From the NCBI GenBank assembly GCA_947627615.1, contig CANQWS010000003.1:62001-126000 (forward strand): a stretch of 64,000 bases of DNA, written 5' to 3'. Origin of the DNA: an uncultured Muribaculaceae bacterium. GTDB lineage: Bacteria; Bacteroidota; Bacteroidia; Bacteroidales; Muribaculaceae. Position 1 is the first letter of the stretch; every line of letters begins with the position of its first letter. Under the pieces are notes generated by a model. It ran no database searches. It had not been told where the DNA came from and was given only the letters and a program-made list of their open reading frames with translations. Positions 1 to 12,000 of the stretch are shown one piece after another. The translations under genes and the position numbers were made by a program.

Positions 1-2
1 GT

Positions 3-908
3 CTGCCGGGCAATCTGGTGAGTGGATTCATCTCCATCATGCGCGGATGCAACAATTTCTGCTCCTACTGCATAGTGCCCTACACCCGCGGCCGCGAGCG
101 CTCGCGCGAGGTTGACTCTATTCTGGCCGAACTGGCCGACCTGCGGGCCAAGGGCTACAAAGAGGTCACGCTGCTGGGCCAGAACGTGAATTCCTACAAC
201 TACCGCCCCACCGATGGCGAGCCGGTGACATTCGCGGGCCTTCTGGCGAGGGTAGCGGAGGCGGCTCCCGACATGAGGGTGCGGTTCACCACGTCGCATC
301 CCAAGGACATGACCGACGACATACTGGAGACCATAGCCCGGTATCCCAACATCTGCCATCACATCCATCTGCCGGTGCAGAGCGGCTCCGACGCCGTGCT
401 CAAGGCCATGAACCGACACTATACGAGGGAGTGGTATCTGGAGCGGGTTGCCGCCATAAAGCGCATAATCCCTGACTGCGGCATCACCACCGACATGTTC
501 ACCGGTTTCCACGGCGAGACCGAAGAGGACTTCGAGCAGACGCTGAGCCTGATGCGCGAGGTGGGCTTCGACGGGGCGTTCATGTTCAAATATTCGGAGC
601 GTCCGGGCACACTGGCCGCCCGCATGATGCCCGACAACGTGAGCGAGGAAGTGAAGGTTGATCGCCTGAACCGCATGATAGCGCTCCAGAACGAGCTGTC
701 GCTCGAATCCCACCGCCGGATGACGGGCAAGGTGGTGGAGGTGCTTGTGGAGGGCGTTGCCAAGCGTTCCAAAGAGCAGATGGTGGGCCGGACGAGCCAG
801 AATATGACGGTGGTGTTTCCGCGCGGCACATACCGCGTGGGCGATACGGTCAGGGTGCGCGTCACCGGGGCCACATCGGCCACGCTCACGGCCGAGCCGG
901 CCGAATGA
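3..908 (+). CDS. miaB: tRNA-2-methylthio-N6-dimethylallyladenosine synthase MiaB, 5' truncated by window edge
   Basis: Radical-SAM motif SIMRGCNNFCSYCIVPYTRGRERSR, LLGQNVNSYN, C-terminal TRAM-like region; reading frame open to the window edge (LPGNLV precedes the listed start). Confidence 0.95.
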   Translation: MPGNLVSGFISIMRGCNNFCSYCIVPYTRGRERSREVDSILAELADLRAKGYKEVTLLGQNVNSYNYRPTDGEPVTFAGLLARVAEAAPDMRVRFTTSHPKDMTDDILETIARYPNICHHIHLPVQSGSDAVLKAMNRHYTREWYLERVAAIKRIIPDCGITTDMFTGFHGETEEDFEQTLSLMREVGFDGAFMFKYSERPGTLAARMMPDNVSEEVKVDRLNRMIALQNELSLESHRRMTGKVVEVLVEGVAKRSKEQMVGRTSQNMTVVFPRGTYRVGDTVRVRVTGATSATLTAEPAE

Positions 909-921
909 AAGGGGGAAGAGC

Positions 922-1710
922 ATGGACACGCTAAGACATCAGAAACTGACCCGCTACGTGGTGCCTCTGCGCGAAGGCGGCTCTCTGCCGGCCCTTGCGG
1001 AGGCCGATGACGGCTTCAAGTACGTGGTGAAGTTCCGCGGCGCGGGCCACGGTCCCAAGGCGCTGATAGCGGAGCTGATAGGTGGCGAGGTGGCCCGAAT
1101 GATGGGGCTCAACGTGCCGGAGCTTGTGTTTCTGGACGTTGACAGCCGTTTCGGAATCACCGAGGCCGACGAGGAAATCCAGGACCTGCTCAAAGCGAGC
1201 CAGGGCCTGAACATAGGGCTCCACTATCTGTCGGGCGCCCTCACCGTGGACCCCTATACCAGTCCGGTGGACGCCGTGACGGCCTCGCGCACAGTGTGGA
1301 CCGACGCTTTCCTGACCAACGTGGACCGCACGGTCCGTAACACGAACATGCTGCTGTGGCATGGCCGCGAGATATGGCTCATAGACCACGGCGCAGGGCT
1401 GATGTTCCATCATTCGTGGACTGACCCGATGGCATCGGCGCTGTCGCCGTTCGCCTACATAAAGGACCATGCCCTGCTGCACAAAGCTTCGCTGCTGAAG
1501 GAGGCCGACGAGCTGGCCCACAAGGTGATAACGCCGGCGGCGCTGCGCGAAATCACTGACATGATACCTGACGAATGGCTCCGCTGGCCGGGCGCGCCCG
1601 CCCCGGAGGCCGATATGCGCCGGACCTATCATGACTTTTTAGTTAGACGTCTCGAAAATTCAGAAATCTTCTTACGCCAGGCTATCGATGCAAGAAAATC
1701 ACTTATATGA
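922..1710 (+). CDS. HipA-like kinase family protein
   Basis: 262 aa; VVKFRG lysine motif, TNVDRTVRNTNMLL and LIDHGAGL catalytic-loop-like motifs; overlaps the following DUF3037-like gene. Confidence 0.75.
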   Translation: MDTLRHQKLTRYVVPLREGGSLPALAEADDGFKYVVKFRGAGHGPKALIAELIGGEVARMMGLNVPELVFLDVDSRFGITEADEEIQDLLKASQGLNIGLHYLSGALTVDPYTSPVDAVTASRTVWTDAFLTNVDRTVRNTNMLLWHGREIWLIDHGAGLMFHHSWTDPMASALSPFAYIKDHALLHKASLLKEADELAHKVITPAALREITDMIPDEWLRWPGAPAPEADMRRTYHDFLVRRLENSEIFLRQAIDARKSLI

Positions 1711-2071
1711 GTATGCCACGGTGCGTTATGTGCCGCGGGTTGAGCGCGAGGAATTCATCAACGTGGGCCTCGCCATGATGTGCAAGCGCCAGCGCTGGCT
1801 CAAGCTGCGCGTGAAGGCCGACCGCGGGCGCCTGTCGCTGTTTTCGGGCGAGGCCGACGTGGACGAGGTCATGGCCCATCTCCACGGCTTCGAGTCCATA
1901 GCCGACGGATGCCGTGATGCCGGCCCGATGGCGGACTGCCCGGTTGAGGAACGGTTCCGCTGGCTTACGGCCGAAAAGAGCGCCTGCCTGCAGACCTCGC
2001 GTCCGCACGCGGGGCTGACAGCCGACCTCGACGGAACGTTCGAGCGGCTGTTCAGCGAACTGGTGGACTGA
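1688..2071 (+). CDS. DUF3037-like protein
   Basis: 127 aa; YEYATVRYVPRVEREEFINVGLAMMC N-terminus typical of DUF3037; overlaps upstream HipA-like gene by 23 nt. Confidence 0.75.
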   Translation: MQENHLYEYATVRYVPRVEREEFINVGLAMMCKRQRWLKLRVKADRGRLSLFSGEADVDEVMAHLHGFESIADGCRDAGPMADCPVEERFRWLTAEKSACLQTSRPHAGLTADLDGTFERLFSELVD

Positions 2072-2083
2072 GCCGCAGGCCGG

Positions 2084-2848
2084 TCAGGGAATGGCCGGCT
2101 GCAGACGCAGATAGATGTAAAAAACGAGTACGGCGAGAGCGGTGCCGGCGAGCGGGCCGAGGATGGGAACCCATGAGTACCACCACTGGCTCGAACCTTT
2201 TCCCTTGATGTGGAGCACCTGATGGGCCAGACGCGGACCGAGGTCGCGGGCGGGGTTGATGGCATAGCCCGTGGTGCCTCCGAGCGCCATGCCGATGACC
2301 ATGACGAGGAATGCCACGGGGAGCGCTCCTATGGAACCGAGCCCTATTTCGGAGACGTTGCCGCGCTCGGCAAGGAACAGAATCACTATTATGAGCACGA
2401 ATGTGCCTATAAGCTCGGAGAAGAAGTTGCGTTTCAGGTTCCTGATTGCCGGGATGGTGGCGAATACGCCGAGCTTTGCGTCGCTGTCGGCGGTGCGGTC
2501 AAAGTGGTCCTTGTAGAAGAAATAGACCGTGAGGCCTCCGAGGAAAGCGCCGATGAGTTGCGAGACCATGTAGGGGATGACCATGGCCCAGTCGAATTTT
2601 CCGGCGAGCGCGAGGCCGAAGGTCACGGCCGGGTTGAGGTGGGCGCCGGTGTAGGGTCCGGCGATGAACACGCCGCACATCACGGCGAGACCCCAGGCTA
2701 TTGTTATGACTATCCATCCGGCGCCGGAGCCTTTGGAGTCTTTCAGAGTGGTGCATGCCACTACCCCGCATCCGAGAAGAATCATCACGAAGGTGCCGAG
2801 GAATTCAAAGAAGCATTGCAGAAAAATCGGAATTACGATTTGTTCCAT
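2084..2848 (-). CDS. glpF: MIP family aquaporin / glycerol uptake facilitator
   Basis: NPAV (GAHLNPAVTFG) and NPARDLGPR motifs, six hydrophobic segments; adjacent to glpK. Confidence 0.9.
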   Translation of the reverse strand: MEQIVIPIFLQCFFEFLGTFVMILLGCGVVACTTLKDSKGSGAGWIVITIAWGLAVMCGVFIAGPYTGAHLNPAVTFGLALAGKFDWAMVIPYMVSQLIGAFLGGLTVYFFYKDHFDRTADSDAKLGVFATIPAIRNLKRNFFSELIGTFVLIIVILFLAERGNVSEIGLGSIGALPVAFLVMVIGMALGGTTGYAINPARDLGPRLAHQVLHIKGKGSSQWWYSWVPILGPLAGTALAVLVFYIYLRLQPAIP

Positions 2849-2872
2849 GGTTAAAAAGATTTACGGGTTAGG

Positions 2873-4390
2873 TCAGATGAGGGGATTTGAATCGGAATCG
2901 GCTGTCAGGATGCGGCTCACGGCATTGTGCCATCCGTTGAGCTCGCGGGTCACGGCCTCCACGTTGCCCGAGGGCTTGAAGTCATGCTCCATCTGCCACT
3001 GGGAGTGGATTTCGTCGATGTCCTTCCAGTAGCCCACGGCGAGGCCGGCGAGGTAGGCGGCACCGAGAGCCGTTGTTTCGGTTATGCGGGGCCGGAGTAC
3101 GTCGGTGTTCAGTATGTCGGCCTGAAACTGCATGAGCAGATTGTTCTGCGAGGCGCCGCCGTCGACCTTCAGCTCTGAGATGCGGAGTCCGGAATCGAGT
3201 TCCATGGCTTTCACTATGTCATAGACCTGGAAGGCTATTCCCTGAAGGGCGGCCCGGGCAATGTGGGCCAGGGTGGTGCCGCGTGAGATGCCGGAGATGG
3301 TGCCGCGTGCATACTGGTCCCAGTAGGGTGCGCCGAGTCCTGTCAGGGCGGGAACGAAGTAGACGCCGTCAGTGTCAGGCACGGAGGCTGCAAGTGCTTC
3401 CACCTCCGACGACGAGGATATGCAGCGGAGGCCGTCGCGGAGCCACTGGACCACGGAACCGCCCACAAATATGGAGCCCTCGAGGGCGTAGGTCACCTCG
3501 TCGCCTATTTTCCAGGCTATGGTTGTCAACAGCCGGTTCTGCGACATGATGGGGCGTGGACCCGAGTTCATCAGGAGGAAGCAGCCGGTGCCGTATGTGT
3601 TTTTTACAGCACCCGGGCTGACGCACATCTGCCCGAACAGGGCCGACTGCTGGTCGCCGGCCACTCCGCAGATGGGTATCTCATGGGCGAAGATGGTGGT
3701 TGTGGTGTGGCCCATGATGCCGCTGCTGGGGCGCACTTCGGGCAGCATGGATTCAGGGATGTCGAAGAGTTCGAGCAGCTCCTTGTCCCACTGGAGGGCG
3801 TGGATGTTGAAGAGCATTGTGCGGGAGGCGTTGGTGACGTCAGTCACGTGGGCCCGGAAGCGGGTCAGGCAGGCGATGAGCCAGGTGTCGACGGTTCCGA
3901 AGGCGAGGCGTCCTTCGCGGGCCTTTTCGCGGGCGCCCTCCACGTTGTCAAGAATCCATTTTATCTTCGTGGCGCTGAAATAAGCGTCGATTATCAGTCC
4001 GGTTTTCTCGCGGATCATGTCGGCATAGCCTTCGTCGCGCAGATGGTCGCAGTATTCTGATGTGCGCCGGTCCTGCCAGACTATGGCATTGTAGACGGGC
4101 TCGCCTGTCTGGCGGTCCCAGACAATGGTTGTTTCGCGCTGGTTCGTAATGCCTATTCCGGCTATGTTTTTTCCGTTGATGCCCATTTTGGAGATGGCCT
4201 CGGCAATAACGGAGGCCTGTGAACCCCAGATCTGCCTCGGGTCATGCTCCACCCAGCCCGATTGCGGGAAAATCTGCGGGAATTCGTGCTGTGCCACCGA
4301 CCGGATGTTGCCGTCGTGGTCAAAAACTATGGCACGGCTTGAAGTGGTGCCCTGATCGAGCGAGAGGATAAATTTTTCTTCCATGGTCAA
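2873..4390 (-). CDS. glpK: glycerol kinase
   Basis: [59 protein letters not shown] motifs. Confidence 0.97.
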   Translation of the reverse strand: MTMEEKFILSLDQGTTSSRAIVFDHDGNIRSVAQHEFPQIFPQSGWVEHDPRQIWGSQASVIAEAISKMGINGKNIAGIGITNQRETTIVWDRQTGEPVYNAIVWQDRRTSEYCDHLRDEGYADMIREKTGLIIDAYFSATKIKWILDNVEGAREKAREGRLAFGTVDTWLIACLTRFRAHVTDVTNASRTMLFNIHALQWDKELLELFDIPESMLPEVRPSSGIMGHTTTTIFAHEIPICGVAGDQQSALFGQMCVSPGAVKNTYGTGCFLLMNSGPRPIMSQNRLLTTIAWKIGDEVTYALEGSIFVGGSVVQWLRDGLRCISSSSEVEALAASVPDTDGVYFVPALTGLGAPYWDQYARGTISGISRGTTLAHIARAALQGIAFQVYDIVKAMELDSGLRISELKVDGGASQNNLLMQFQADILNTDVLRPRITETTALGAAYLAGLAVGYWKDIDEIHSQWQMEHDFKPSGNVEAVTRELNGWHNAVSRILTADSDSNPLI

Positions 4391-4575
4391 ATATGATTTT
4401 CAGTAGTTGTAAACGGGTTTCTGGAGGCCAAGCCAATATCATGAGCCAAATATAGGGAGAATATTTGAAAAAATATCAGCATCAGTAACCTAATTTAACT
4501 AACGCCCTGCAAAACGCTAAAGTTGTGGGAGGGATGGGAAGAATGGGAATGGTGGAAAGGATGGGAAAGGATGGG

Positions 4576-5907
4576 TTAATTGGAGGGGGTGCGGGTCCAG
4601 TGTTTGAGGCGGGCGAGGAGGTAGACGGCTGCGGCTGCGGCGAGACATGCGGCGGAGAAGGGGATGCCGTAGCCGCTGACAAAGGCGGCGGGGGCGAAGG
4701 TGACAAGGGCTATCTCCACGGGGGCTATGAAGAGGTAGGCCATGGCGTAGCCGTCGAGGCAGCGGCTCTGCATTTTCGGGTCGACGATGCGCAACAGGGC
4801 TATGCCCATGGCCATGGTGCCGGTGTACCATCCCCAGGTGAATATGGCTTTCTCAAACCAGTGGGTGGTCATCATCTTGCGGGCTACGAGTATGACATAG
4901 AGGAAGGTGACGAGCAGCCCGGCGCCGAGCAGGATGGCGAGTGGCACAACGTAGTCAACCACCACGGAGAGGTTGATGGAGGCTATGCCGAAGGCCACGA
5001 GGAAATCGGTGAAGGCGCCGCTGAGGTGGGAAATGGTGTCGCGGCAGATGTAACGTGACACTCCCGTGCGCGAGAAGGCGGCTTTCAGCACTATGCCGGC
5101 CACGAAGGCGCAGCTGAACACGGGGAGCTCGAAGCCGGGCAGGAAGTGGGCGGCGAGCCGGCTGATTCCATAACCGGCGAACGCTATGACGGAGATTATG
5201 GCCATGCTCAGTGTCAGGGAGTCCATGGAAACGGCGGAGCATGTGGCGAGTCCCATGCTCTGGCGCCGGCATTCGGGGACGAGGCCCGTGCGGAGCTCGT
5301 CGGGCAGTTCGCGGAAATCGGAGAGGAATGCGGCATGGCCCTTGCGCGTGGCCCATTTAACAATGGCGAGTCCCACGATGACCGAGGCTATGATTCCCAC
5401 GGTGGCGGCGGTCATGGCGAGCGTCATTATGTCGGGGTAGCCGAGGCGGTCAAAGGCCTGTCCGATGGCGGCCGCGGTTCCGTGTCCGCCGCAGAATCCT
5501 CCGGGCATGGAAACGCCGAAACCGGGCTGGAGGGTCCATATTTTACCGAGCACGAGCAGAGCGAGCAGCCCCCCGACACCCCACTGCAGGAGCATGCCTA
5601 TCTGCGAGTAGGCCCACAGAGCCTTGACGGACTTGCCCTCGCCTTTGGTGCCCGACGACAGCAGCGGCAGGCTTCCGAATACCAGGGCTATGAGGATTCC
5701 GGCATAGGTTCCGGTGTTGGACGACAGGGGCAGCCAGCCGGTGCCCTGCGGCCCGAAAGCGAGCGCCATGACTCCGGCGAGCAGTCCCGGCGGGATGAAG
5801 AGTTCCTGTATCAGCTTGATACGCACTCTCATCCATTTCGCTAAGAGTAACAATACGGATATGATGCCTAAATCAATGAAGAGGCTCCAGGGGGTGAACG
5901 ATTCCAT
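4576..5907 (-). CDS. sodium/glutamate symporter (GltS-like) family protein
   Basis: 443 aa polytopic protein; PPGLLAGVMAL, PGGFCGGHGTAAAIGQAF motif typical of the GltS family. Confidence 0.75.
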   Translation of the reverse strand: MESFTPWSLFIDLGIISVLLLLAKWMRVRIKLIQELFIPPGLLAGVMALAFGPQGTGWLPLSSNTGTYAGILIALVFGSLPLLSSGTKGEGKSVKALWAYSQIGMLLQWGVGGLLALLVLGKIWTLQPGFGVSMPGGFCGGHGTAAAIGQAFDRLGYPDIMTLAMTAATVGIIASVIVGLAIVKWATRKGHAAFLSDFRELPDELRTGLVPECRRQSMGLATCSAVSMDSLTLSMAIISVIAFAGYGISRLAAHFLPGFELPVFSCAFVAGIVLKAAFSRTGVSRYICRDTISHLSGAFTDFLVAFGIASINLSVVVDYVVPLAILLGAGLLVTFLYVILVARKMMTTHWFEKAIFTWGWYTGTMAMGIALLRIVDPKMQSRCLDGYAMAYLFIAPVEIALVTFAPAAFVSGYGIPFSAACLAAAAAVYLLARLKHWTRTPSN

Positions 5908-5935
5908 AAATTTCAGAGTTTGTCAATAAGAGAAC

Positions 5936-5966
5936 AAAAAAAACCGCGCCGGGGTTGCCGGCGCGG
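5936..5966 (-). terminator. rho-independent-type terminator of the subtilase gene
   Basis: Perfect 9-bp arms CCGCGCCGG/CCGGCGCGG (5944-5952/5958-5966) followed on the minus strand by T8. Confidence 0.8.
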
Positions 5967-6013
5967 ATATTTAGAGTAGGTTTACTCTCAGGGATGAGGA
6001 ATCCGAATCAGAT

Positions 6014-9000
6014 TCACTTCTTTATGATTACGAACGAGGCGGGAGCGGCACCGTCGGTCGAGACGGAGAGCACGTAAGTGCCGGCCACGAGCGTCGAAAC
6101 GTCGATGTCATGGGCCTGACCCGCAACATTGTCCTCGGTCATTTCCATCATGGTCATGCCGTTGATGGCGGTGAGCTTCAGTGTCACGGCGGCAACATCG
6201 TCGGCGCAGGTCACGTGGAGGGTTTCAACAACGGGGTTGGGCCATACGGTGAGCGAGGACGCCAGAGTGATGTTGTCGATGGCGGCGGGAGTCTCAACCT
6301 TGAATGTGAGGGTGTTGGCTGTGGTGGCGCCCGATTCGTCGGTAGCCTCTACAACAGCTGTGGTCTCGCCCACGGCTTTTCCTACAAATATTGCGGAAGA
6401 AGCAGAAGTGAATGCCTCGATGACTGAAGGATCGGCAATCTCGATGTTGTAGGTCATCACTTCACCGTCAGGTTCGTTGAAGATGGTGTTGAAGTCAAGC
6501 ACCTCGGTGGAGCCGCCCACCTGAAGCACGTAAGGCTCTACGGCCAGGGCCTCGGGAGCGCGGTTGGTGCGCTCAACGGTGTAGCTGACGGTGTGGCCTG
6601 ACTCGGAACCGAACTTGTCGGCTGCCGACAGAGTGGCGGTGTAGACGCCATTGTCGCCGTAATCGGGAGCGATGTCAACGGTCACATTCACGGGACCAGT
6701 GACTCCGGTCACGTTCCATACATCCTCGTCACCTTCGGCTTTGACAGCCTCGGCGCCGGTGACGGCGGAGATGACAGCGAGGTTTCCGTTGTCGTCGAGA
6801 CGTACGGAGAAGTCCTCGTTCTCAGGTTCGGTGACGGTGAACTGAACTGACTGGCGCTGGCCTTCGGCCACGAGCACGTTGGCGGCATCGGATTCGATAA
6901 CCGGAGCGCCATTGTTGTCAAGCACCACCGGAATGTTCATCACGGGCTGCTGCGGGTCGTTGAGCTTGAGCACGAGAGTGGCCTTGTTGCCGGATTCGAG
7001 GGGAGCCGAAGCGGCGTTGACCTTCAGTTTGATCACGGTCTCGCCTGACGGGTCGACGAGCACGGTGCCGTCACCGTCGATGGTGAGCCAGCTTTCGCCC
7101 TTGACTGTCTCGAGGGCGGTTGTGCACCAACCGAGTGAGCCGTACTGGTCCTGGAACATGTCAGCGACATCGAACCATGAGACGCCTTCGGTCCATGCGC
7201 GGTAGCGGTCGCTTGTCACCTTGTCCTGCTTGGCAGCCATGGTAGCGGGCCATTCCTCGCCAACGGGGTAGGTAACAACGATGTTGAATGTCTGTCCGCC
7301 GGGGATGAATACACTCTTGTCCATGGGAACCACCACTGTCATGCTGGCAGCCGGAGAATGATTCTCACCGCTGTGGAACACGCCTGAGGCGAGTACGTTG
7401 CCGTTGTCGAGGTCGGAACCGCTGATAATCTCAACCTTGTAGTCGGCGTTCTTGGCCTGACCGAGGTGGATTATGGTGTAGACATGCGACAGGTTGAATC
7501 CGTCCTCCGGAGCAACCATCTCAGTAGCGGCCTTGAACAAGGCGTAGGTTTTTCCGCTACCGTAGTTGTAGACAGCTTCGGATACTTCCGAGTGGGGGTG
7601 ATAGAGAGCGCGGAGGTAATCGAACTCGGCTTTCGAGGGAGCGTCGAAAATGTCGCTGACCTCATCGGAAACGTCGCTCGGAACAACCGAGGGCTTGCCG
7701 ATGGTCTCAAGCACTTTCTGAGCCAGAGCGGCCTTGGCTGCCTTGGCTTCGGCAGCCGAAACGAGGGGAGCCACGCCGCCGCCGTCGCCAACTTCTTCGG
7801 TCTTGCCGGAGAGGTCGATAGTGGCGGTGCCTTTGAGGACGCCTTCGCCATAGTTGGCAACCACCACATCACGCTCGCCCTTGTAATCGGGTGCGGGAGC
7901 CTTGATGTAGATGCCCTGAACGTCGTCGGTGTAGGCCACAGGCGCGGGAGTCACCTTGAAGAGGAAGTTGATTTCCCTGGTCTGTGTTTCCTCACCGAGA
8001 CCTTCGATGTCAAACGTGAGTTTCACGGGGTATTCGCCGGGGGTGTAGGCGGTTTCGTTGGGCAGCATGGGGAGCGCGAAGCGGATAGCATCGGTGCCTA
8101 CGGCAACGGGCATTCCGGATTCAAACGGATACTGACCCCATCCCTTGACGGTCTCGCCGGTCCAATCGTCGATTCTCTCGCCATAGTAGAAGAGCATGAA
8201 TGCGGGTTCGGCACCCCATCCGTAGTCTTCGCCCATGGGGCCTTCGTAATGGATGTTGGAGATGGTGTAGGGGGCTGTGCCGGAGTTGGCGGCATCGAAG
8301 TAGATGCTGTACATGGCACCCATCTGTACCATGGGGTCGGAGACGTCAGTTGACTGCTGGCCGACGGCACGCTCTATTTCAAGCTGTTCCTCGGGGAGGA
8401 CGGGTTCGGGAGTACCGTTGACGGTGAGCGACACGGGAATCTCGATCTTACCGTTCGAGGGAACGTTGGTGGTCACGGTGATTGACGATGCGTATTCGCC
8501 GCCGAGGATATTGGCGTTGACCTTGATGTCGGCCACATCGCTCTGTCCTGCGGGGAGCGACATCTGAACAACGGGGCTGAACTCAACGGCGTTGTTGAAC
8601 TGGATGTAGCGGTCGGGCAGGCGGATGCTGTTCTTTCCGTTCTCGTCGGTGATACCGGCAAGACCGAAGGGCGAGTAGATCACGGGGTCGGTCACGTTGG
8701 AAGAGCCTCTGTAGACGAAGCGGAAGGTGCCGTCAGGTCTGAGCACGAGCTGGAAATCGACACCGATGTTCATGCTGTTGCCGTACTCGGTGAACGAAAT
8801 GACGGCGCGGTCAGCGTTCTCGTGGTGGTAGATACCGGCTGTCTTGGTCTCGTCCATTGAGTGGAGACCCCAGTAGGGAGCAATTATGTTGGTGAAATAA
8901 TTGTCGTTGGGGAATCCAGCGGGAGGTTCGGGCCAGATCTTGTCGTCGTTACGTTTGGTAAACGAAACGAAGCCTGTGTTGTAGACATACATTTTGGTGT

Positions 9001-12000
9001 ACTTCTTGCCGTAGAAGGGGAATTCGAAGGGCAGTTCCACTTCAATGTAGTCATGTGCCAGGTAGTATGTCAGACCGTTGCGTGCGCCGAGGCCGTTGGT
9101 CTCGATGTCGATCCATTCGTCGGACACTGACTTGTCATCGATGCGGGCGGTGCTTGTGTAGGCCACGCCGGTTGACTTGGAGTAGTCAGGCATGTAGTTC
9201 ACGTGCTCGCCGGTCACGATGGAGTAGGTCAGGGGCTCGTTGCCGTTGTTGGTCACGGTCAGCGGCTTGTCGATGACGTTTCCTGCATCGGTCACAATCT
9301 CGAGGCTTTCGTAGCTGAGCTGGGCTTCGGGGCATCCGATCACCTTACCTGCGAGCTGAACGTCGGCAGAACCGGCATCGGCCACGATGTGGACAATGTC
9401 AGAAACCTCGCCTTCGGTCTCGGTGGGCAGAATCACGGTGATGTCCTTGGCGCGTCCGGCCTCGATGGCGAACGGTTCGGAGGATGCGAGGCGGAACTTG
9501 CCGTTCTCAACGGTCACTGAGGTGACGTTCATTACGGCATGACCGTTGTTGCGCACGGTGATGTTGCGTTTGGCCTCGGATGTGCGGAACACGCTGCCGA
9601 AATCAACCTTCTCCACGTCAACTGCAAACACGGGCTTGCGGTCGCCGGTGATGTTGGCGTTGAAGGGCATGAGCACGGTGGGGTTGACGATGTCATTGGA
9701 GTTGATGATGAGGTTGGTTACGGTGGGTCCGGCGTTCATGTCGTCGGAAGCAGCCACGCTGGCGGTCACAGTCACGGATTCACCCGGGGCGATGAGGCCA
9801 GAAGCGGGAGCTATGGAGGTGATCATGTTCGGGGCCGGAGCGACGAATTTCACGGCTGTACCCGAGCCGAACGATCTGTAGCGCTCGCCTTCCGGAGTCT
9901 GTTCATCTTCCGGAGTGTATTCCTTGTTGGAAATGTCAGTAGAGGTTACTGAAATCGGGTCGGAGTTGGCGGGGTCGTCGATACCGCAGTAGAGGTTGCG
10001 GCCTGAATTGAACACCATCGAGGGGTCATAATCGTCGTAGTACATCTCGATGTCGCCGTTGGAGCAGAGCGCGATGTGGAAGGAAATGGGAGTGTATTCC
10101 CCGCCATAGACGCTTGCGAGAACGTTGATGAACTTGACAACGAACTTGCCGTCGACCTTGGCATACTGAATCTTGCTCGAAGGACCTATCTTCACGTCGC
10201 TGCCGAAGGCCGTCATCCAGCCTCCCCCGGCGAGATAAGAGTGTCCGGGGTAGACGGGGGGATAGCCCATGTTGCCGTCGTAGGGATTGATTGCCACGGC
10301 GCCGTAGCTTGTCACGTAGACATGGTCATATTCCTTGCCGTAGTAGGGGAACTTGAAGCCGAGGTCAATGCGGTCGGACCACCAGTCCTGATCGGAGAAC
10401 TGCGACGAGATGTCGACAGCGTCAACGAGTTCCGGGTTGCCGTCGTAGGCGAAAGCGTCGGAGCCGTTGAGGTTGGAGGTCCATACGTAGCCGAATTTGT
10501 GGACATCGCCGCCGGAAGCACCCTCTATGGTCTCGTCGCTGTATTTGGGCATGACGTACTGGAGGGGGAATTTACCGTCGTTCACAATGGAGAATGACAG
10601 TTCCTTGGCTTCGGCACCCACTTCGAGGTCGCCGGCGTCGAGCGACGCGGGATTGAGGGTTATCTTGGCGGGATCAACGGCCACACCGGTAACCATCACC
10701 TTGAACTGGCGTCCGTCCATGTCGGTGAACACGATCTGTCCGCTCTGGGGACCTGACTGCTTGGGCGCGAAGGTCACGTCGAAGCGGGTGGTGCTTCTTG
10801 CGGGGAATCCGGAGCTTACGTCAGACGGGCCCTGGAAATTCTCGTTGGTCGACGAGATGTTGTCGGAATAGAGACCTGCACCCCACTGGCTGCCCTTGAA
10901 GTCGCCGTAGCCGGCGTTGAACACCTCGAGCGAGAGGGTCTTCTGCTGGCCCACGAGAAGCGAGCCGAAATCAACCACCTTGCCGAACTTCACTTCAGGA
11001 GCATGGCCCGAGACATTGAGAGTCACGGGGATTACGATTTCGTTGGCCTGGCTTTCGTTGGTCTCGAAACGGAGATTGAACTTGTAGTCGCCGTTGACCA
11101 GAGGCTGGCTTCCGGCAGCCACGGTCACTTCCTGGGTCTCACCCTGTTTCAGGGTACCGGAGGCGGGCTTGATGTCAAGAACCGTAGACCAGTCGGGAGT
11201 GAGCGAACGGGCAGTAATGGCCCATGTGGGATTTTTGACCGATTCGTAGGGCGAACCCTTGAGGGCGTCGCTCAGGCGAGTCCAGGTCTTGCCGAGGTCA
11301 TTGGACATGAGGGCGTTGGTTGCCTCGTTGGCCGATGTTGTGGCTTCGGCGAGTCCGAGAGGATAGAGATTGTCCTGCGCTGGGAAGTGGACGCACACCC
11401 AGAAGATCTGGCCGGGCGCGAAATAGAGCTGCTCGGGCAGGGCTATGTTCCAGTCGTAGACGAAGAACTGGGGTGTGAAGCTGCACACCAGGTTGGCGGG
11501 CATGGGAGCCGAGCCTCCGGCGTAGATCTCGAAGTAGGCGCCTTCACCGCCGCCACCGCTGACGCGGAGAGAGGTGAGGTTGAAGCCTTCGGGATATTTC
11601 TCGGCATCCACGGCAAACATCTGCGCCATGGAGTTGGGCAGCTTGGTGTCGACATCGCCGATGCGGGCGTAGAAGTAATCGAAGTATTTCAGGTCCTTGG
11701 GATACTCGTCGGCAACGTACTCGTCGGAGCGGACCACGCTGAAGGTCTTGATTTTCTCGCCGTCGAGCTTGCCGGAGAACGGAACGATATTGTTTGCGGT
11801 GGAGAACATGGAGGCCTTCGGGCCTGACACGGTGCGAGCCTTGTAGGCCCACTTCAGGAGGCCTTCGTCTTCGTTGCCTATGTTGAAGGTGGCGGGGCCG
11901 GATGTTATGTCGAGGCTCTGCTTGTCGACGGTCATTTTGGGACCGGCGTTGGTTGACGCGCTCTTGACTTCGGAGATTTCCGAAGCGACGCCCTGACGGC

